From Candidatus Zhuqueibacterota bacterium 4484_219 (GTDB lineage: Bacteria > Zhuqueibacterota > JdFR-76 > 4484-219), in NCBI GenBank assembly GCA_002085035.1, contig MZGM01000008.1:1-14413 (forward strand): a stretch of 14,413 bases of DNA. Direction: 5' to 3'. The translations under genes and the position numbers were made by a program. Positions 1 to 7,026 of this stretch are shown here, one piece after another; positions within the stretch are counted from its first letter, which is position 1; each line of letters starts with the position of its first letter. The notes below the pieces were generated by a model. It was not told the DNA's origin and made no database searches. It was given only the letters and a program-made list of their open reading frames with translations.

Positions 1-146
1 GCTGGTTAGGCTTTACCCATATCGGACTTTAACCGATAAGAAACTACAAGCTTTGCTTGGCGCTCTCATTTTTGCCTCCATGTTTGTTAGAATGCTATTT
101 TAACCCAGATTGGAAATAATTTGCAGTTTTAGGATTGAATGAAGTC

Positions 147-184
147 GTGGGAGGCGTCTCTTGACGCCGAGAGCATCTCCTCCC
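147..184. repeat. Nested palindromic intergenic repeat, copy 1
   Basis: An outer inverted repeat, GGGAGG (149-154) and CCTCCC (179-184), encloses an inner hairpin made of GGCGTC (153-158), a TCTT loop and GACGCC (163-168). The core GGAGGCGTCTC..GACGCCGA recurs at 14102-14122 near the other end of the window, with the same outer/inner arrangement. This resembles a REP/BIME-like dispersed intergenic element. Function is unknown. No transposase is linked. Confidence 0.6.
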
Positions 185-227
185 TCCCCTTCTCCTTGAA
201 GGAGAGGGAGGTACTTAGCTTCCTCCC
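179..227. repeat. GGGAGG/CCTCCC alternating inverted repeats
   Basis: CCTCCC blocks at 179-184 and 222-227 flank a GGGAGG block at 206-211, and CTCC-TTGAA-GGAG forms a local hairpin around 192-204. It directly abuts the palindrome at 147-184, so the two may be one composite element. The structure would form in either strand. No T-tract follows, so I do not call it a terminator. Confidence 0.4.
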
Positions 228-360
228 GGGAAACAGTCGAGATTACAACAAAAACAAAAATTAGATATTCATAATCCGTAACTCTTATTTAAATCTAAAC
301 ATTTCTGTAACAAGTCGCAAGCTAAAAGACAAAAAGTCTAAAGAGCAAGAAATTTTCGAC

Positions 361-388
361 TTGATTTTTAGCAAAATTTCTTTATTAT
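361..388 (+). promoter_or_regulatory. Possible sigma-70-type promoter for the transporter
   Basis: TTGATT at 361-366 and TATTAT at 383-388 are separated by 16 bases in a very AT-rich stretch, 49 bases before the transporter ATG. Matches to the consensus are 4/6 and 5/6. AT-richness makes chance matches likely. Confidence 0.3.
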
Positions 389-437
389 TTACTGTAAGTC
401 TATGAATTATTTTTTCTAAAACACTAAAGGCTATCTT

Positions 438-1733
438 ATGGCAAAACGGGAAGAGTTTAGTACACGTTGGGGAATAATCCTGGCGGCACTGGGAATGGCA
501 ATTGGGGCGGGCAACATTTGGCGTTTTCCACGTTTGGTGGCGCAAAACGGAGGCAGCGCTTTTCTCATCCCTTGGCTAATCTTCTTATTCTTATGGTCGA
601 TCCCCTTACTAATGGTCGAGTTTGCTATTGGCAAAACCACCCGTTTAGGTACTATCGGTGCTTTTGGGAAATTTATGGGCAGAAAATTTACCTGGATGGG
701 TTGCTTTGTCGGGTTTTGTACCATGGGCATCATGTTCTACTACTCAGTAGTTACGGGCTGGAGTTTACACTATTTTCTACGCGCTGGTAGCGGGCAGCTT
801 CTTGGAATAGACTATTCTGCATACTGGAATCAATTTACTGGCTCCGGTTACCTGCCTTTACTTTTCCACTTGCTGGCTATTAGTACAGGAATTTACATCG
901 TTTATCACGGAGTGGTAGCAGGAATTGAACGAGCAAATAAACTGCTAATACCTTCACTTTTCTTGTTGATCATCATTGCTGCTATTCGTGCTCTTTTACT
1001 ACCCAATGCTGTAATCGGACTCAATTACCTGTTCTACCCAGATTGGGCTAAGTTACTGAACTACCGCGTTTGGTTAGAGGGTTTATCGCAATCCGCCTGG
1101 TCTACCGGTGCCGGCTGGGGACTAATCCTCACCTACGGAATATATCTAAAAATACCCCATCTATTTGACAAGATGCCTGCAGGAAGCGTATTTGCTACTA
1201 TCTTCTTTTTAGCGTTGTTCTTCGCTGCTCTTTCTTCTCTAATCTCAATGATAGAATTAACTACCCGCATCTTCATGGATATGGGGATGCAGCGTCGACA
1301 GGCCATCAAACTGGTATGGACTATTGGCTTCCTATTAGGAGTGCCTTCAGCTATTTCACTATCGATTTTCAACAATCAAGACTGGGTTTGGGGTATTGGA
1401 CTGCTGCTCAGTGGTTTTTTCTTTGCAGTAGCGGTCAACAAATTTGGAGCACGAAATTTCCGTCTCACTCTATTGAATGTGGAACATGACATCATAAAAG
1501 TGGGACGATGGTTTGAGTGGGTATTGAAATATTTAATCCCTGTCGAGTTTGTTGCTCTTCTTCTCTGGTGGTTCTATCAATCAATTGTCTACTATGAACC
1601 GAATAGTTGGTGGAATCCATTTAAAACCTATAGCTTAGGAACATGTTTAGTACAGTGGGGAGTAGTATTGACAATTTTCATAATCTTCAATCGTCAGATT
1701 ACTCGATTAGTACTGAAAGAGAAAAATTCATGA
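438..1733 (+). CDS. NSS-family sodium-dependent amino-acid transporter, apparently lacking TM7
   Basis: This is a polytopic inner-membrane symporter of the neurotransmitter:sodium symporter (LeuT/MetP) family, which moves an amino acid inward with Na+. The TM1 hallmark GAGNIWRFP is at residues 23-31, and the glycine-rich TM6 stretch STGAGWGLILTYG is near 222-234. TM8-like sequence (FFLALFFAALSSLISMIE) spans about 256-273. At 431 residues it is short for the family. After TM6 (TYGIYL, ending about residue 237) it runs almost directly into the pre-TM8 segment LFDKMPAGS, whereas LeuT-type proteins carry TM7 and extracellular loop 4 there, roughly 50-60 residues. The frame is otherwise intact. 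A weak AAAGG precedes the ATG by 7 bases. The stop overlaps the next gene by ATGA, as in metP-metS pairs. Family assignment is secure, the substrate is not, and the effect of the missing segment is unknown. Confidence 0.9.
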   Translation: MAKREEFSTRWGIILAALGMAIGAGNIWRFPRLVAQNGGSAFLIPWLIFLFLWSIPLLMVEFAIGKTTRLGTIGAFGKFMGRKFTWMGCFVGFCTMGIMFYYSVVTGWSLHYFLRAGSGQLLGIDYSAYWNQFTGSGYLPLLFHLLAISTGIYIVYHGVVAGIERANKLLIPSLFLLIIIAAIRALLLPNAVIGLNYLFYPDWAKLLNYRVWLEGLSQSAWSTGAGWGLILTYGIYLKIPHLFDKMPAGSVFATIFFLALFFAALSSLISMIELTTRIFMDMGMQRRQAIKLVWTIGFLLGVPSAISLSIFNNQDWVWGIGLLLSGFFFAVAVNKFGARNFRLTLLNVEHDIIKVGRWFEWVLKYLIPVEFVALLLWWFYQSIVYYEPNSWWNPFKTYSLGTCLVQWGVVLTIFIIFNRQITRLVLKEKNS

Positions 1734-1825
1734 AACCATTAGCAATCATTTTTATGATTTTTATTTTAGGAATTGTATGGGGTGGTTTTATCTATCTTCT
1801 GGTCCGCAGTAGCCGAGGCAAATAA
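1730..1825 (+). CDS. MetS-like small subunit of the NSS transporter (31 aa)
   Basis: This is a 31-residue single-span membrane peptide. Its ATG overlaps the transporter's TGA (ATGA at 1730-1733), so the two are almost certainly translationally coupled. Residues 5-25 are a hydrophobic helix ending in IVWGGFIYLL, followed by a basic tail (RSSRGK). The helix with a central WGG and a short charged C-terminus is the pattern of MetS, the small partner that the actinobacterial methionine/alanine importer MetP needs for activity. That parallel is from knowledge of the family. The sequence itself shows the coupling, the size and the WGG. A longer reading from an upstream ATG at 1643 would sit inside the transporter's 3' end and is not credible. 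The TAA at 1823 is followed by A-rich sequence with no terminator. Confidence 0.75.
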   Translation: MKPLAIIFMIFILGIVWGGFIYLLVRSSRGK

Positions 1826-1846
1826 AAAAGTTAGATCAAAACCACC

Positions 1847-1875
1847 TTGCATTTTCAACGTAGAATAGGTATATT
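1847..1875 (+). promoter_or_regulatory. Possible promoter for the holA operon
   Basis: TTGCAT (1847-1852) and TATATT (1870-1875) have an ideal 17-base spacer, 42 bases ahead of the preferred holA ATG. The -10 matches the consensus at 5/6 and the -35 at only 3/6. Confidence 0.35.
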
Positions 1876-1917
1876 GATATTTAATTGAACACTAATACCT
1901 TCATAGGGTTGCAACAG

Positions 1918-2919
1918 ATGAAGTATGAAACCTTTCTCAAGAATTTAGCAGCAGGTAAGACAGCGCCAATATATTTTTTCTTCGGAGAAGAAAATTTTCT
2001 TCTCGAGGAAGCAATCAACAAAATACTGAACAAGTATGTAACCCCAGGTACTGCCCATTTTAACCGAGATATTCTTTATGCTGAGGAAGTTACTGGAGCA
2101 CAAATTGTCAATATAGCAACTTCTTATCCGATGATGGCAGAATACAGGGTGGTGGTGGTAAAAAATATCGAGCGGTTAAATTCTGAGGCTCGAGAAATGG
2201 TATTGCGCTACTGTGAACGTCCGGCTCTTCAGACACGGTTAGTGCTAACTGCTGGTCGGATCGACAGGGGGAAAAAATTCTTCAATAACTTAATGAAGAA
2301 AACAGAATGGATAGAGTTTCGTCCACTTTACGAAAATCGCATCCCGATGTGGATTATCAATTTCGTTAAACAAAAAGGTAAACAGATTACTCCTCGAGCA
2401 GTGCAATTGTTACAGGCCAAATCGGGCAACTCCTTGCGTGACATTGCTAATGAAATCAACAAATTGATTCACTTTACCCGAGGCAAGGAAATAATCGACG
2501 AAAAAGACGTTGAGATGGTAGTAGGAGTTTCGCGTAATTACAACATTTTCGAACTGTGGGATGTTATTGGGACACGCAATTTTGACCAGGCAATAACAGT
2601 AACTCGGCAAATGTTAGAAATTGGAGAATCGCCAATCTACATTGTAAGCATGTTGACAACCTACTTTGTCCGACTATGGAAAATAAAAACGCTACTCAAA
2701 GCAGGTAAAAATAAAAATGAAATAGCTGAACTATGTAATATTCATTTTTATTTTATTTCCAAATACTTGCAACAGGCTGCTGCTTTTTCTGAGAAAGAGA
2801 TTGAGACAAATTTCGAGATTTTGTTAGAAGCCGATGTTAACCTTAAAACTAGTTATCAAAAACCACATCTGGTGATGGACTTGTTGATGTATCGGTTATT
2901 AAAACATCACAATAATTAA
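1918..2919 (+). CDS. holA: DNA polymerase III subunit delta
   Basis: HolA is the delta subunit of the sliding-clamp loader. It opens the beta clamp and helps place it on primed DNA. The protein opens MKYETFLKNLAAGK and then APIYFFFGEENFLLEEA, the usual delta N-terminal block (a P-loop-like fold without a true Walker A). The charged middle (REIANEINKL-like, here LRDIANEINKLIHF) and the helical C-terminal collar domain (VSMLTTYFVRLWKIKTL) also fit. At 333 residues it has the normal family length. An in-frame TTG at 1885 would add 11 residues, but the ATG at 1918 matches the typical N-terminus and has AGGG about 9 bases upstream, so I prefer it. The gene is followed after 41 bases by the sigma factor gene and is probably co-transcribed with it. 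This pairing looks like convenience of position and not shared function. Confidence 0.9.
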   Translation: MKYETFLKNLAAGKTAPIYFFFGEENFLLEEAINKILNKYVTPGTAHFNRDILYAEEVTGAQIVNIATSYPMMAEYRVVVVKNIERLNSEAREMVLRYCERPALQTRLVLTAGRIDRGKKFFNNLMKKTEWIEFRPLYENRIPMWIINFVKQKGKQITPRAVQLLQAKSGNSLRDIANEINKLIHFTRGKEIIDEKDVEMVVGVSRNYNIFELWDVIGTRNFDQAITVTRQMLEIGESPIYIVSMLTTYFVRLWKIKTLLKAGKNKNEIAELCNIHFYFISKYLQQAAAFSEKEIETNFEILLEADVNLKTSYQKPHLVMDLLMYRLLKHHNN

Positions 2920-2960
2920 AAACTGAATTCTTTAATTTCAACAAACCTGGTTGATTTCCA

Positions 2961-3599
2961 TTGGCAAAAAAAACAAACATATCTACTAAATACTCTCCCA
3001 TTGAAAAAGAGCGACTACAGCAGGAATTGGCCAAACTTTCTGATGAGGAGCTTATTTTTCGTTTTCAAGATGGCGATTTATTGGCTTTTGACGAAATCGT
3101 TAAACGCTACAAAAACCAACTATTTAACTTTGTGTTTCGATTCCTGGGCGAATATGCAGACTCCGAAGATATCGTCCAGGAGACTTTCTTACGAGTTTTT
3201 CGTAAGCGTCGAGCCTATAGAAAAGTAGCAAAATTCTCAACCTGGATTTACACCATTGCCGGCAATCTGGCAAAAACAGAGTTACGCAGACGCAAAAAAC
3301 GTAATGTTTTTCCACTAAGCACTCTGGGTTATGAGGATCGTGATTACGAAATCTCCGATGAATCGTTAAGTCCTGAAACCCGAACTAATACCCACATGTA
3401 TGAAGAAATCATCCAGCGAGAGATTCAAGCCCTCTCTCCCAAATTTCGCGAAGTCATAATCTTGCGAGATATACAGGAACTTTCCTATGAAGAAATCAGT
3501 AAAATAATCAAAGTTCCACTTGGCACGGTAAAATCGCGGGTTAATCGTGCTCGGCTAAAGCTACAGGCAAGATTGAAGTTCCTATTAGATAATAAGTAG
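2961..3599 (+). CDS. ECF-type RNA polymerase sigma factor (sigma-E/RpoE-like)
   Basis: This is an alternative sigma factor of the extracytoplasmic-function group, 212 residues. Region 2 covers about residues 28-115, with the core-binding FDEIVKRYKNQLFNFVFRF stretch at 43-61 and the -10-recognition DSEDIVQETFLRVF and FSTWIYTIAGNLA blocks. Region 4 covers about 147-205, with a helix-turn-helix in LSYEEISKIIKVPLGTVKSR. A longer-than-usual acidic linker (about 120-145) joins them. The start is TTG at 2961: an in-frame TGA at 2952-2954 rules out anything further upstream, and no ATG occurs in frame until residue 146. I see no good Shine-Dalgarno, so translation may be weak or coupled to holA, 41 bases upstream. 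The anti-sigma gene follows after 31 bases, which strongly supports the assignment. Its regulon and inducing signal are unknown. Confidence 0.9.
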   Translation: MAKKTNISTKYSPIEKERLQQELAKLSDEELIFRFQDGDLLAFDEIVKRYKNQLFNFVFRFLGEYADSEDIVQETFLRVFRKRRAYRKVAKFSTWIYTIAGNLAKTELRRRKKRNVFPLSTLGYEDRDYEISDESLSPETRTNTHMYEEIIQREIQALSPKFREVIILRDIQELSYEEISKIIKVPLGTVKSRVNRARLKLQARLKFLLDNK

Positions 3600-3630
3600 T
3601 TGTAGGAGATTGAATAGAAGGAGAGGGTGA

Positions 3631-4242
3631 ATGATAAATTGCGAAAGATTTACATCTTTAATCACTGATTATCTGGATGACAACCTTGATAAACAGCAAA
3701 AAGCAGAGTTCAAAAATCATCTACAATCATGCAAAGAATGCGCTGCGGTTTTTGAGCGCGTCAATTCTCTCCAGCAGCACCTTAAAAAGCTGCCCTCGGT
3801 TAAAACTTCGCCGGTTTTTGATATTGTGCTCAAAAACCGGCTGCGACGTGAACTTGTAAAAAATACAACCTGGAATTTATTTGAAAATCCATGGATAAAA
3901 ATCTCTGTGATCGGACTATCCGCAGCGGCAATTTTTTTAATCGCTTTCTTTTCCTTATATTACCCTTCCATATCCTCAAAACAGCAACAGGGATTTTCGA
4001 GTACAGTCTCTAACTTTCAAACTTTCACTGATAGAGCAGATTCTACCAATCTCTCTCAGCAGCAGGTAGAGGAAAAAATCTACTTTGTCATCGAAGAAAT
4101 ACCTGCTGATCTTTTTATGTCCGAACGGCAACACTTTGACTTACTGTTCTCGACGAACGCTCATAGTGATTCTACCTTTTCCAGTTTAGGACAAATCAAA
4201 CAACCGGCTTACACTAAGTCGCTTGTAACGGTAACTTTTTAG
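3631..4242 (+). CDS. Membrane anti-sigma factor with N-terminal zinc-finger (ZAS/zf-HC2) domain
   Basis: This is the probable antagonist of the preceding sigma factor, holding it at the membrane until a signal releases it. The 203-residue protein has a cytoplasmic N-terminal ZAS domain with C4, H30, C34 and C37 (H-x3-C-x2-C) as zinc ligands. One membrane helix follows at about residues 91-111 (SVIGLSAAAIFLIAFFSLYY), then a polar Ser/Gln-rich C-terminal part of about 90 residues predicted outside the cytoplasm. AAGGAG lies 7 bases before the ATG, a much stronger ribosome site than that of the sigma gene, which would favour excess anti-sigma. The pseudo-HtrA gene follows 16 bases downstream. 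In classical RseA pathways a DegS-type protease cuts the periplasmic part. The neighbour here appears unable to do that, so the release mechanism is open. The extracytoplasmic part has no domain I recognise. Confidence 0.88.
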   Translation: MINCERFTSLITDYLDDNLDKQQKAEFKNHLQSCKECAAVFERVNSLQQHLKKLPSVKTSPVFDIVLKNRLRRELVKNTTWNLFENPWIKISVIGLSAAAIFLIAFFSLYYPSISSKQQQGFSSTVSNFQTFTDRADSTNLSQQQVEEKIYFVIEEIPADLFMSERQHFDLLFSTNAHSDSTFSSLGQIKQPAYTKSLVTVTF

Positions 4243-4258
4243 TTTTGTCTTCTTAGCT

Positions 4259-5479
4259 ATGTTAGCTTCCGCGATAAAAAAGTTCTCTATCATTAAAGGG
4301 AAAACCGAACTTTCACCCTTTTTAGTTACTCTTTTGCTTCTTACCTCTTTTGTTTCCAGCTTACAGGCACAGGATATTCTCTTTAAGCTGGAAACTGAAA
4401 TCAACCATCTAATCAATCACTCTAAGCCATTTGTAGTAAGTGTTATTTCCCACTCGAGTCACTCCGACTTACCTGATATTGAATTTGCCCCAACCCCCAC
4501 TGGCAACTCACAGTCCAAAACTGTAGTAGTCAAGCATATTGGCTCGGGACTAATTTATAATTGCGAAGGATTTATTATTACTAAGAAAAGCGTAATTGAA
4601 AATTCCGACTCCATCGAAGTTATTCTCTGGAATGGGAAACGGTGTGCCGCTCAATTGGTGGGAATAGACTTAGCAAATGAGGTAGCTATTTTGAAAGCTG
4701 AGATACCTGAGCTGGCACCTCCTCATTTTGTAAAGAATTCTTATCCCCTGGTAGGAAGCTGGGTGTTAGTTTTAGGAAATTCGATGGGGGTACTGCCGAC
4801 AGTATCTTTTGGTCTAATTCGCAGAATTCTGACAAACGGGCTGGCGCAGATTTCGGTCAATGTCCCTCCTGGAGCAATTGGTTCGCCGGTCTTCAATCTG
4901 AAAGGTGAAATTTTAGGAATTGTGGCAGCGCGCCTTTCACCAAATACGTGTAGCCAGGACCAATTCCTAACAGCAAATGCTGGAGGCGAGGGATTAGTTT
5001 ACTTAATTCCATCTCTGAAATCTTACATTGAACAAATCATTGATGGTTACAAACATCCCAAGGGCTGGTTAGGAGTTACCGTTACGGAACTCAGCAATAC
5101 CCCTGGTACCGCTCAAGTAACTATCACCAAAATCTTCGAAAATAGTCCAGCAGAGAAAGCCAAATTGCAAATAGGAGATGTGATTCTAAAAATCAATCAA
5201 AGCAAAATCACTAATCTAAGAGATTTAGTAACAAAAATCCAGACTTGTAAACCCAAAGAGGAAATCGGGATTGAACTTTTAAGAAATGGCAAGGTTATTA
5301 ATAAACGATTGGTTTTGGGACGGTTCCCCATAATAATAACATCTAAGAAAAGATCTTTTGGCTACAACCGGGAAAAGGTTCTCCCAGGGCCAAGACGGCA
5401 ACATCAATATTTGGAACAACGTTTAAGAAGATTAGAAACCGAAATCCGTCAAATCAGAAAACTACTCAGGCAGCGTTAG
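4259..5479 (+). CDS. Secreted HtrA/DegS-like protein with degenerate catalytic triad plus PDZ domain
   Basis: This is a trypsin-like S1C/HtrA-fold protein of 406 residues. A signal peptide or anchor occupies residues 1-37 (basic start, hydrophobic 20-33, LQA before the likely cut). The protease-like domain spans about 88-262 and the PDZ domain about 268-355 (GWLGVTV, then SPAEKAKLQIGDVILKIN). A basic C-terminal coiled coil (about 380-406, YLEQRLRRLETEIRQIRKLL) closes it. The frame of the fold is clear: GSGLI at 95-99, DxxxEVAILK at 137-146 and GxIGSPVFNLKGEILGI at 205-221. Each catalytic position is changed, however: the TNxHV histidine is S111, the DLAVLK aspartate is E141, and the GNSGGP serine is I207 (GAIGSP). 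Serine proteolysis by the usual mechanism should therefore be absent. The gene closes the sigma/anti-sigma operon, where active DegS/MucD homologues often sit. I infer a PDZ sensor or scaffold that binds the anti-sigma factor or misfolded envelope proteins. The start ATG lacks a clear Shine-Dalgarno and sits 16 bases after the anti-sigma stop. Confidence 0.85.
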   Translation: MLASAIKKFSIIKGKTELSPFLVTLLLLTSFVSSLQAQDILFKLETEINHLINHSKPFVVSVISHSSHSDLPDIEFAPTPTGNSQSKTVVVKHIGSGLIYNCEGFIITKKSVIENSDSIEVILWNGKRCAAQLVGIDLANEVAILKAEIPELAPPHFVKNSYPLVGSWVLVLGNSMGVLPTVSFGLIRRILTNGLAQISVNVPPGAIGSPVFNLKGEILGIVAARLSPNTCSQDQFLTANAGGEGLVYLIPSLKSYIEQIIDGYKHPKGWLGVTVTELSNTPGTAQVTITKIFENSPAEKAKLQIGDVILKINQSKITNLRDLVTKIQTCKPKEEIGIELLRNGKVINKRLVLGRFPIIITSKKRSFGYNREKVLPGPRRQHQYLEQRLRRLETEIRQIRKLLRQR

Positions 5480-5507
5480 TAGAACCAGTGCTAATTCACC
5501 ATTTTCA

Positions 5508-5540
5508 AAACCGTCGCTGTTTAAAGTGACGGTTTTTTTT
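5508..5540 (+). terminator. Rho-independent terminator of the holA-sigma-anti-sigma-pseudoHtrA run
   Basis: The 11-pair stem AAACCGTCGCT (5508-5518) / AGTGACGGTTT (5525-5535), with one G-T wobble, has a 6-base loop and merges into a run of eight T (5533-5540). It lies 29 bases after the pseudo-HtrA stop. Confidence 0.9.
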
Positions 5541-5541
5541 A

Positions 5542-5569
5542 TTGACTTTTGGTTTTAATTTTTTAAATT
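5542..5569 (+). promoter_or_regulatory. Possible promoter of the GAF-protein gene
   Basis: TTGACT (5542-5547, 5/6 to consensus) and TAAATT (5564-5569, 4/6) are 16 bases apart. They begin directly after the terminator and lie 31 bases before the next ATG. The position right behind a terminator raises the odds that it is real. Confidence 0.45.
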
Positions 5570-5599
5570 AGAGTAGTAACAAAAATTTGGAATTTTACC

Positions 5600-6946
5600 A
5601 TGGACATAGAGGCACAACCTCGTCGACAATCACGGTCTGTTTTTGAACTAATTGACCACCGTGTACTATTTGCGGCACTGGTATTGCTCATCTTCGTGGG
5701 TTATTTCCTGAGCAATGTCTTTACCGGAGCGTGGGGGTTTATTATTAAAGTTACCTTATTTGTTTTAGTTGTCTGGTTAGTTTATCGACTTTTTCTTGAT
5801 ATTTCCACCGAAAAGAACAATACTGAGATCGATAGGCCAGAGGAGAAACAATCAGTCTATCCCAAAGAAACAACAGCAGACATCGATAGTCCTTCCCCTG
5901 GCGAAACATTAAATCTGGATTTGTTTTCTCCTGAAGAAAAACACAACTTCTACCAGGAATTGGAAACGTTCTTTAGAAATCTTATTGCTACGGTGCGATC
6001 CACTTTTGTCGCTTTTTCGGCAGTAATTTTCCTTTGGGATCGTGCACAACAGGTATTGCGAGTAGAATTTTGTGACACTCAGAGCCAATCACTTAAGAAA
6101 GGGAATATAGTAGAAATTGAGGGTACATTGCCTGGACAGGTCTTTAAGAATAAAATGCCTCTGTTAGAGCAGAATATCCCTTCCGAGGCTCAACTGGCGC
6201 ATTACTATGATAGCTCAGAAACAATCAAGTCTTTTCTTGGGGTACCAATCAGTGTCAAAGGTGAACTGATAGGGGTACTTACAGTAGACAGTAAAGTAGC
6301 AGAGGATTTTAGTCCTGAGGACATTGAGCTGCTTAATTCATATGAAAAACTAATCGGTCAAGGAATTCTAATTTTAAGTACACAAGAGAAATCTCGTCTA
6401 ATTAATAGTTTTCTTCGTGCCCAGCGGCTATTACTTTCACAATTCGACCAGGAAGATTCTCTGGAAAACATCATTGAAGCCTTAGGAAATGCATGCAAAA
6501 TTACATTTGAGTTTCACCGCTTGACCATCAGTATGGTAAATTCAGACCAACACGACACAGCTAAAATAGTGAAAGTTCTAGGGCAAAAGGATGAAATGCC
6601 TGAGGGATTTCAATTTAACCTTTTCGAAGGACTTACAGGCTGGGTCATTCGAAAAAGTAAGCCCCTACTACTCGATGATCTGGAGAAAGGCGATCTTTTC
6701 CGACCGCGGTATGTCGCAACGGAAAGCTCGAATTTTGAACTACGTTCATTTTTGGGAGTACCCATCCATTACCAAACTCGCACTTTTGGTGCTGTTACCA
6801 TTGAGTGTCGACAGCCAGAATTCTATTCGGAATGGGATCAATACATTCTGTTACTATTAGCTAATAACACAGGTTTAGCGTTAAACAACATGCTGAATAA
6901 ACCTATTCAAAGCCAGAATGGCCTGGAGGCTAAAGGGAAAATGTAA
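5600..6946 (+). CDS. Membrane-anchored tandem-GAF-domain protein
   Basis: This 448-residue protein starts with a short basic cytoplasmic head. A membrane hairpin follows, with helices at about 22-40 and 46-66 and a tight loop FTGAWG between them. After an acidic, Ser/Pro-containing linker (about 70-112) come two GAF modules in the cytoplasm. GAF1 is about 115-258, with the hallmark SFLGVPISVKGELIGVLTVDS. GAF2 is about 280-430, with EGLTGWVIRKSKPLLLDD and SFLGVPIHYQTRTFGAVTIE. GAF domains bind small ligands such as cyclic nucleotides, or sense redox and metals, but no ligand can be read from the sequence. There is no kinase, cyclase, phosphodiesterase or DNA-binding output domain, so it presumably passes its signal to a partner by contact. 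It has its own upstream promoter candidate behind a terminator. The next gene follows after 80 bases and may or may not be co-transcribed. Confidence 0.82.
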   Translation: MDIEAQPRRQSRSVFELIDHRVLFAALVLLIFVGYFLSNVFTGAWGFIIKVTLFVLVVWLVYRLFLDISTEKNNTEIDRPEEKQSVYPKETTADIDSPSPGETLNLDLFSPEEKHNFYQELETFFRNLIATVRSTFVAFSAVIFLWDRAQQVLRVEFCDTQSQSLKKGNIVEIEGTLPGQVFKNKMPLLEQNIPSEAQLAHYYDSSETIKSFLGVPISVKGELIGVLTVDSKVAEDFSPEDIELLNSYEKLIGQGILILSTQEKSRLINSFLRAQRLLLSQFDQEDSLENIIEALGNACKITFEFHRLTISMVNSDQHDTAKIVKVLGQKDEMPEGFQFNLFEGLTGWVIRKSKPLLLDDLEKGDLFRPRYVATESSNFELRSFLGVPIHYQTRTFGAVTIECRQPEFYSEWDQYILLLLANNTGLALNNMLNKPIQSQNGLEAKGKM

Positions 6947-7026
6947 CTTTCAGATCTTTTTAGAAAAAATCACAGGGAGTTTGAACAATCGTGAAAATAT
7001 TTCAATAATAATTAATGGAGGGCAGC

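Larger units (their letters stand above)
1..437. other. Gene-free lead-in region
   Basis: I see no convincing coding sequence here. A short inverted repeat (TATCGG at 20-25, CCGATA at 33-38) lies at the left edge but has no T-run, so it is not a clear terminator. Positions 147-227 hold palindromic GGGAGG/CCTCCC repeats, described separately. The last ~190 bases are very AT-rich and probably hold the promoter of the transporter gene that starts at 438. Open frames on the minus strand crossing into the transporter are shadows. Confidence 0.6.

Noticed and set aside
1885..1917. Longer holA reading from a TTG at 1885
   Set aside because: It adds 11 residues not typical of delta subunits. The ATG at 1918 gives the usual MKYETF-type N-terminus and has AGGG in range.
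4259..5479. Pseudo-HtrA gene as a decayed pseudogene
   Set aside because: There is no frameshift or stop. Signal peptide, fold landmarks, PDZ domain and coiled coil are all preserved.
6981..7009. Promoter-like TTGAAC-17-AATAAT ahead of the Cys-rich gene
   Set aside because: The transcript would start at about 7016, right at the Shine-Dalgarno site (7017-7022). Possible but awkward, and chance matches are common in AT-rich DNA.
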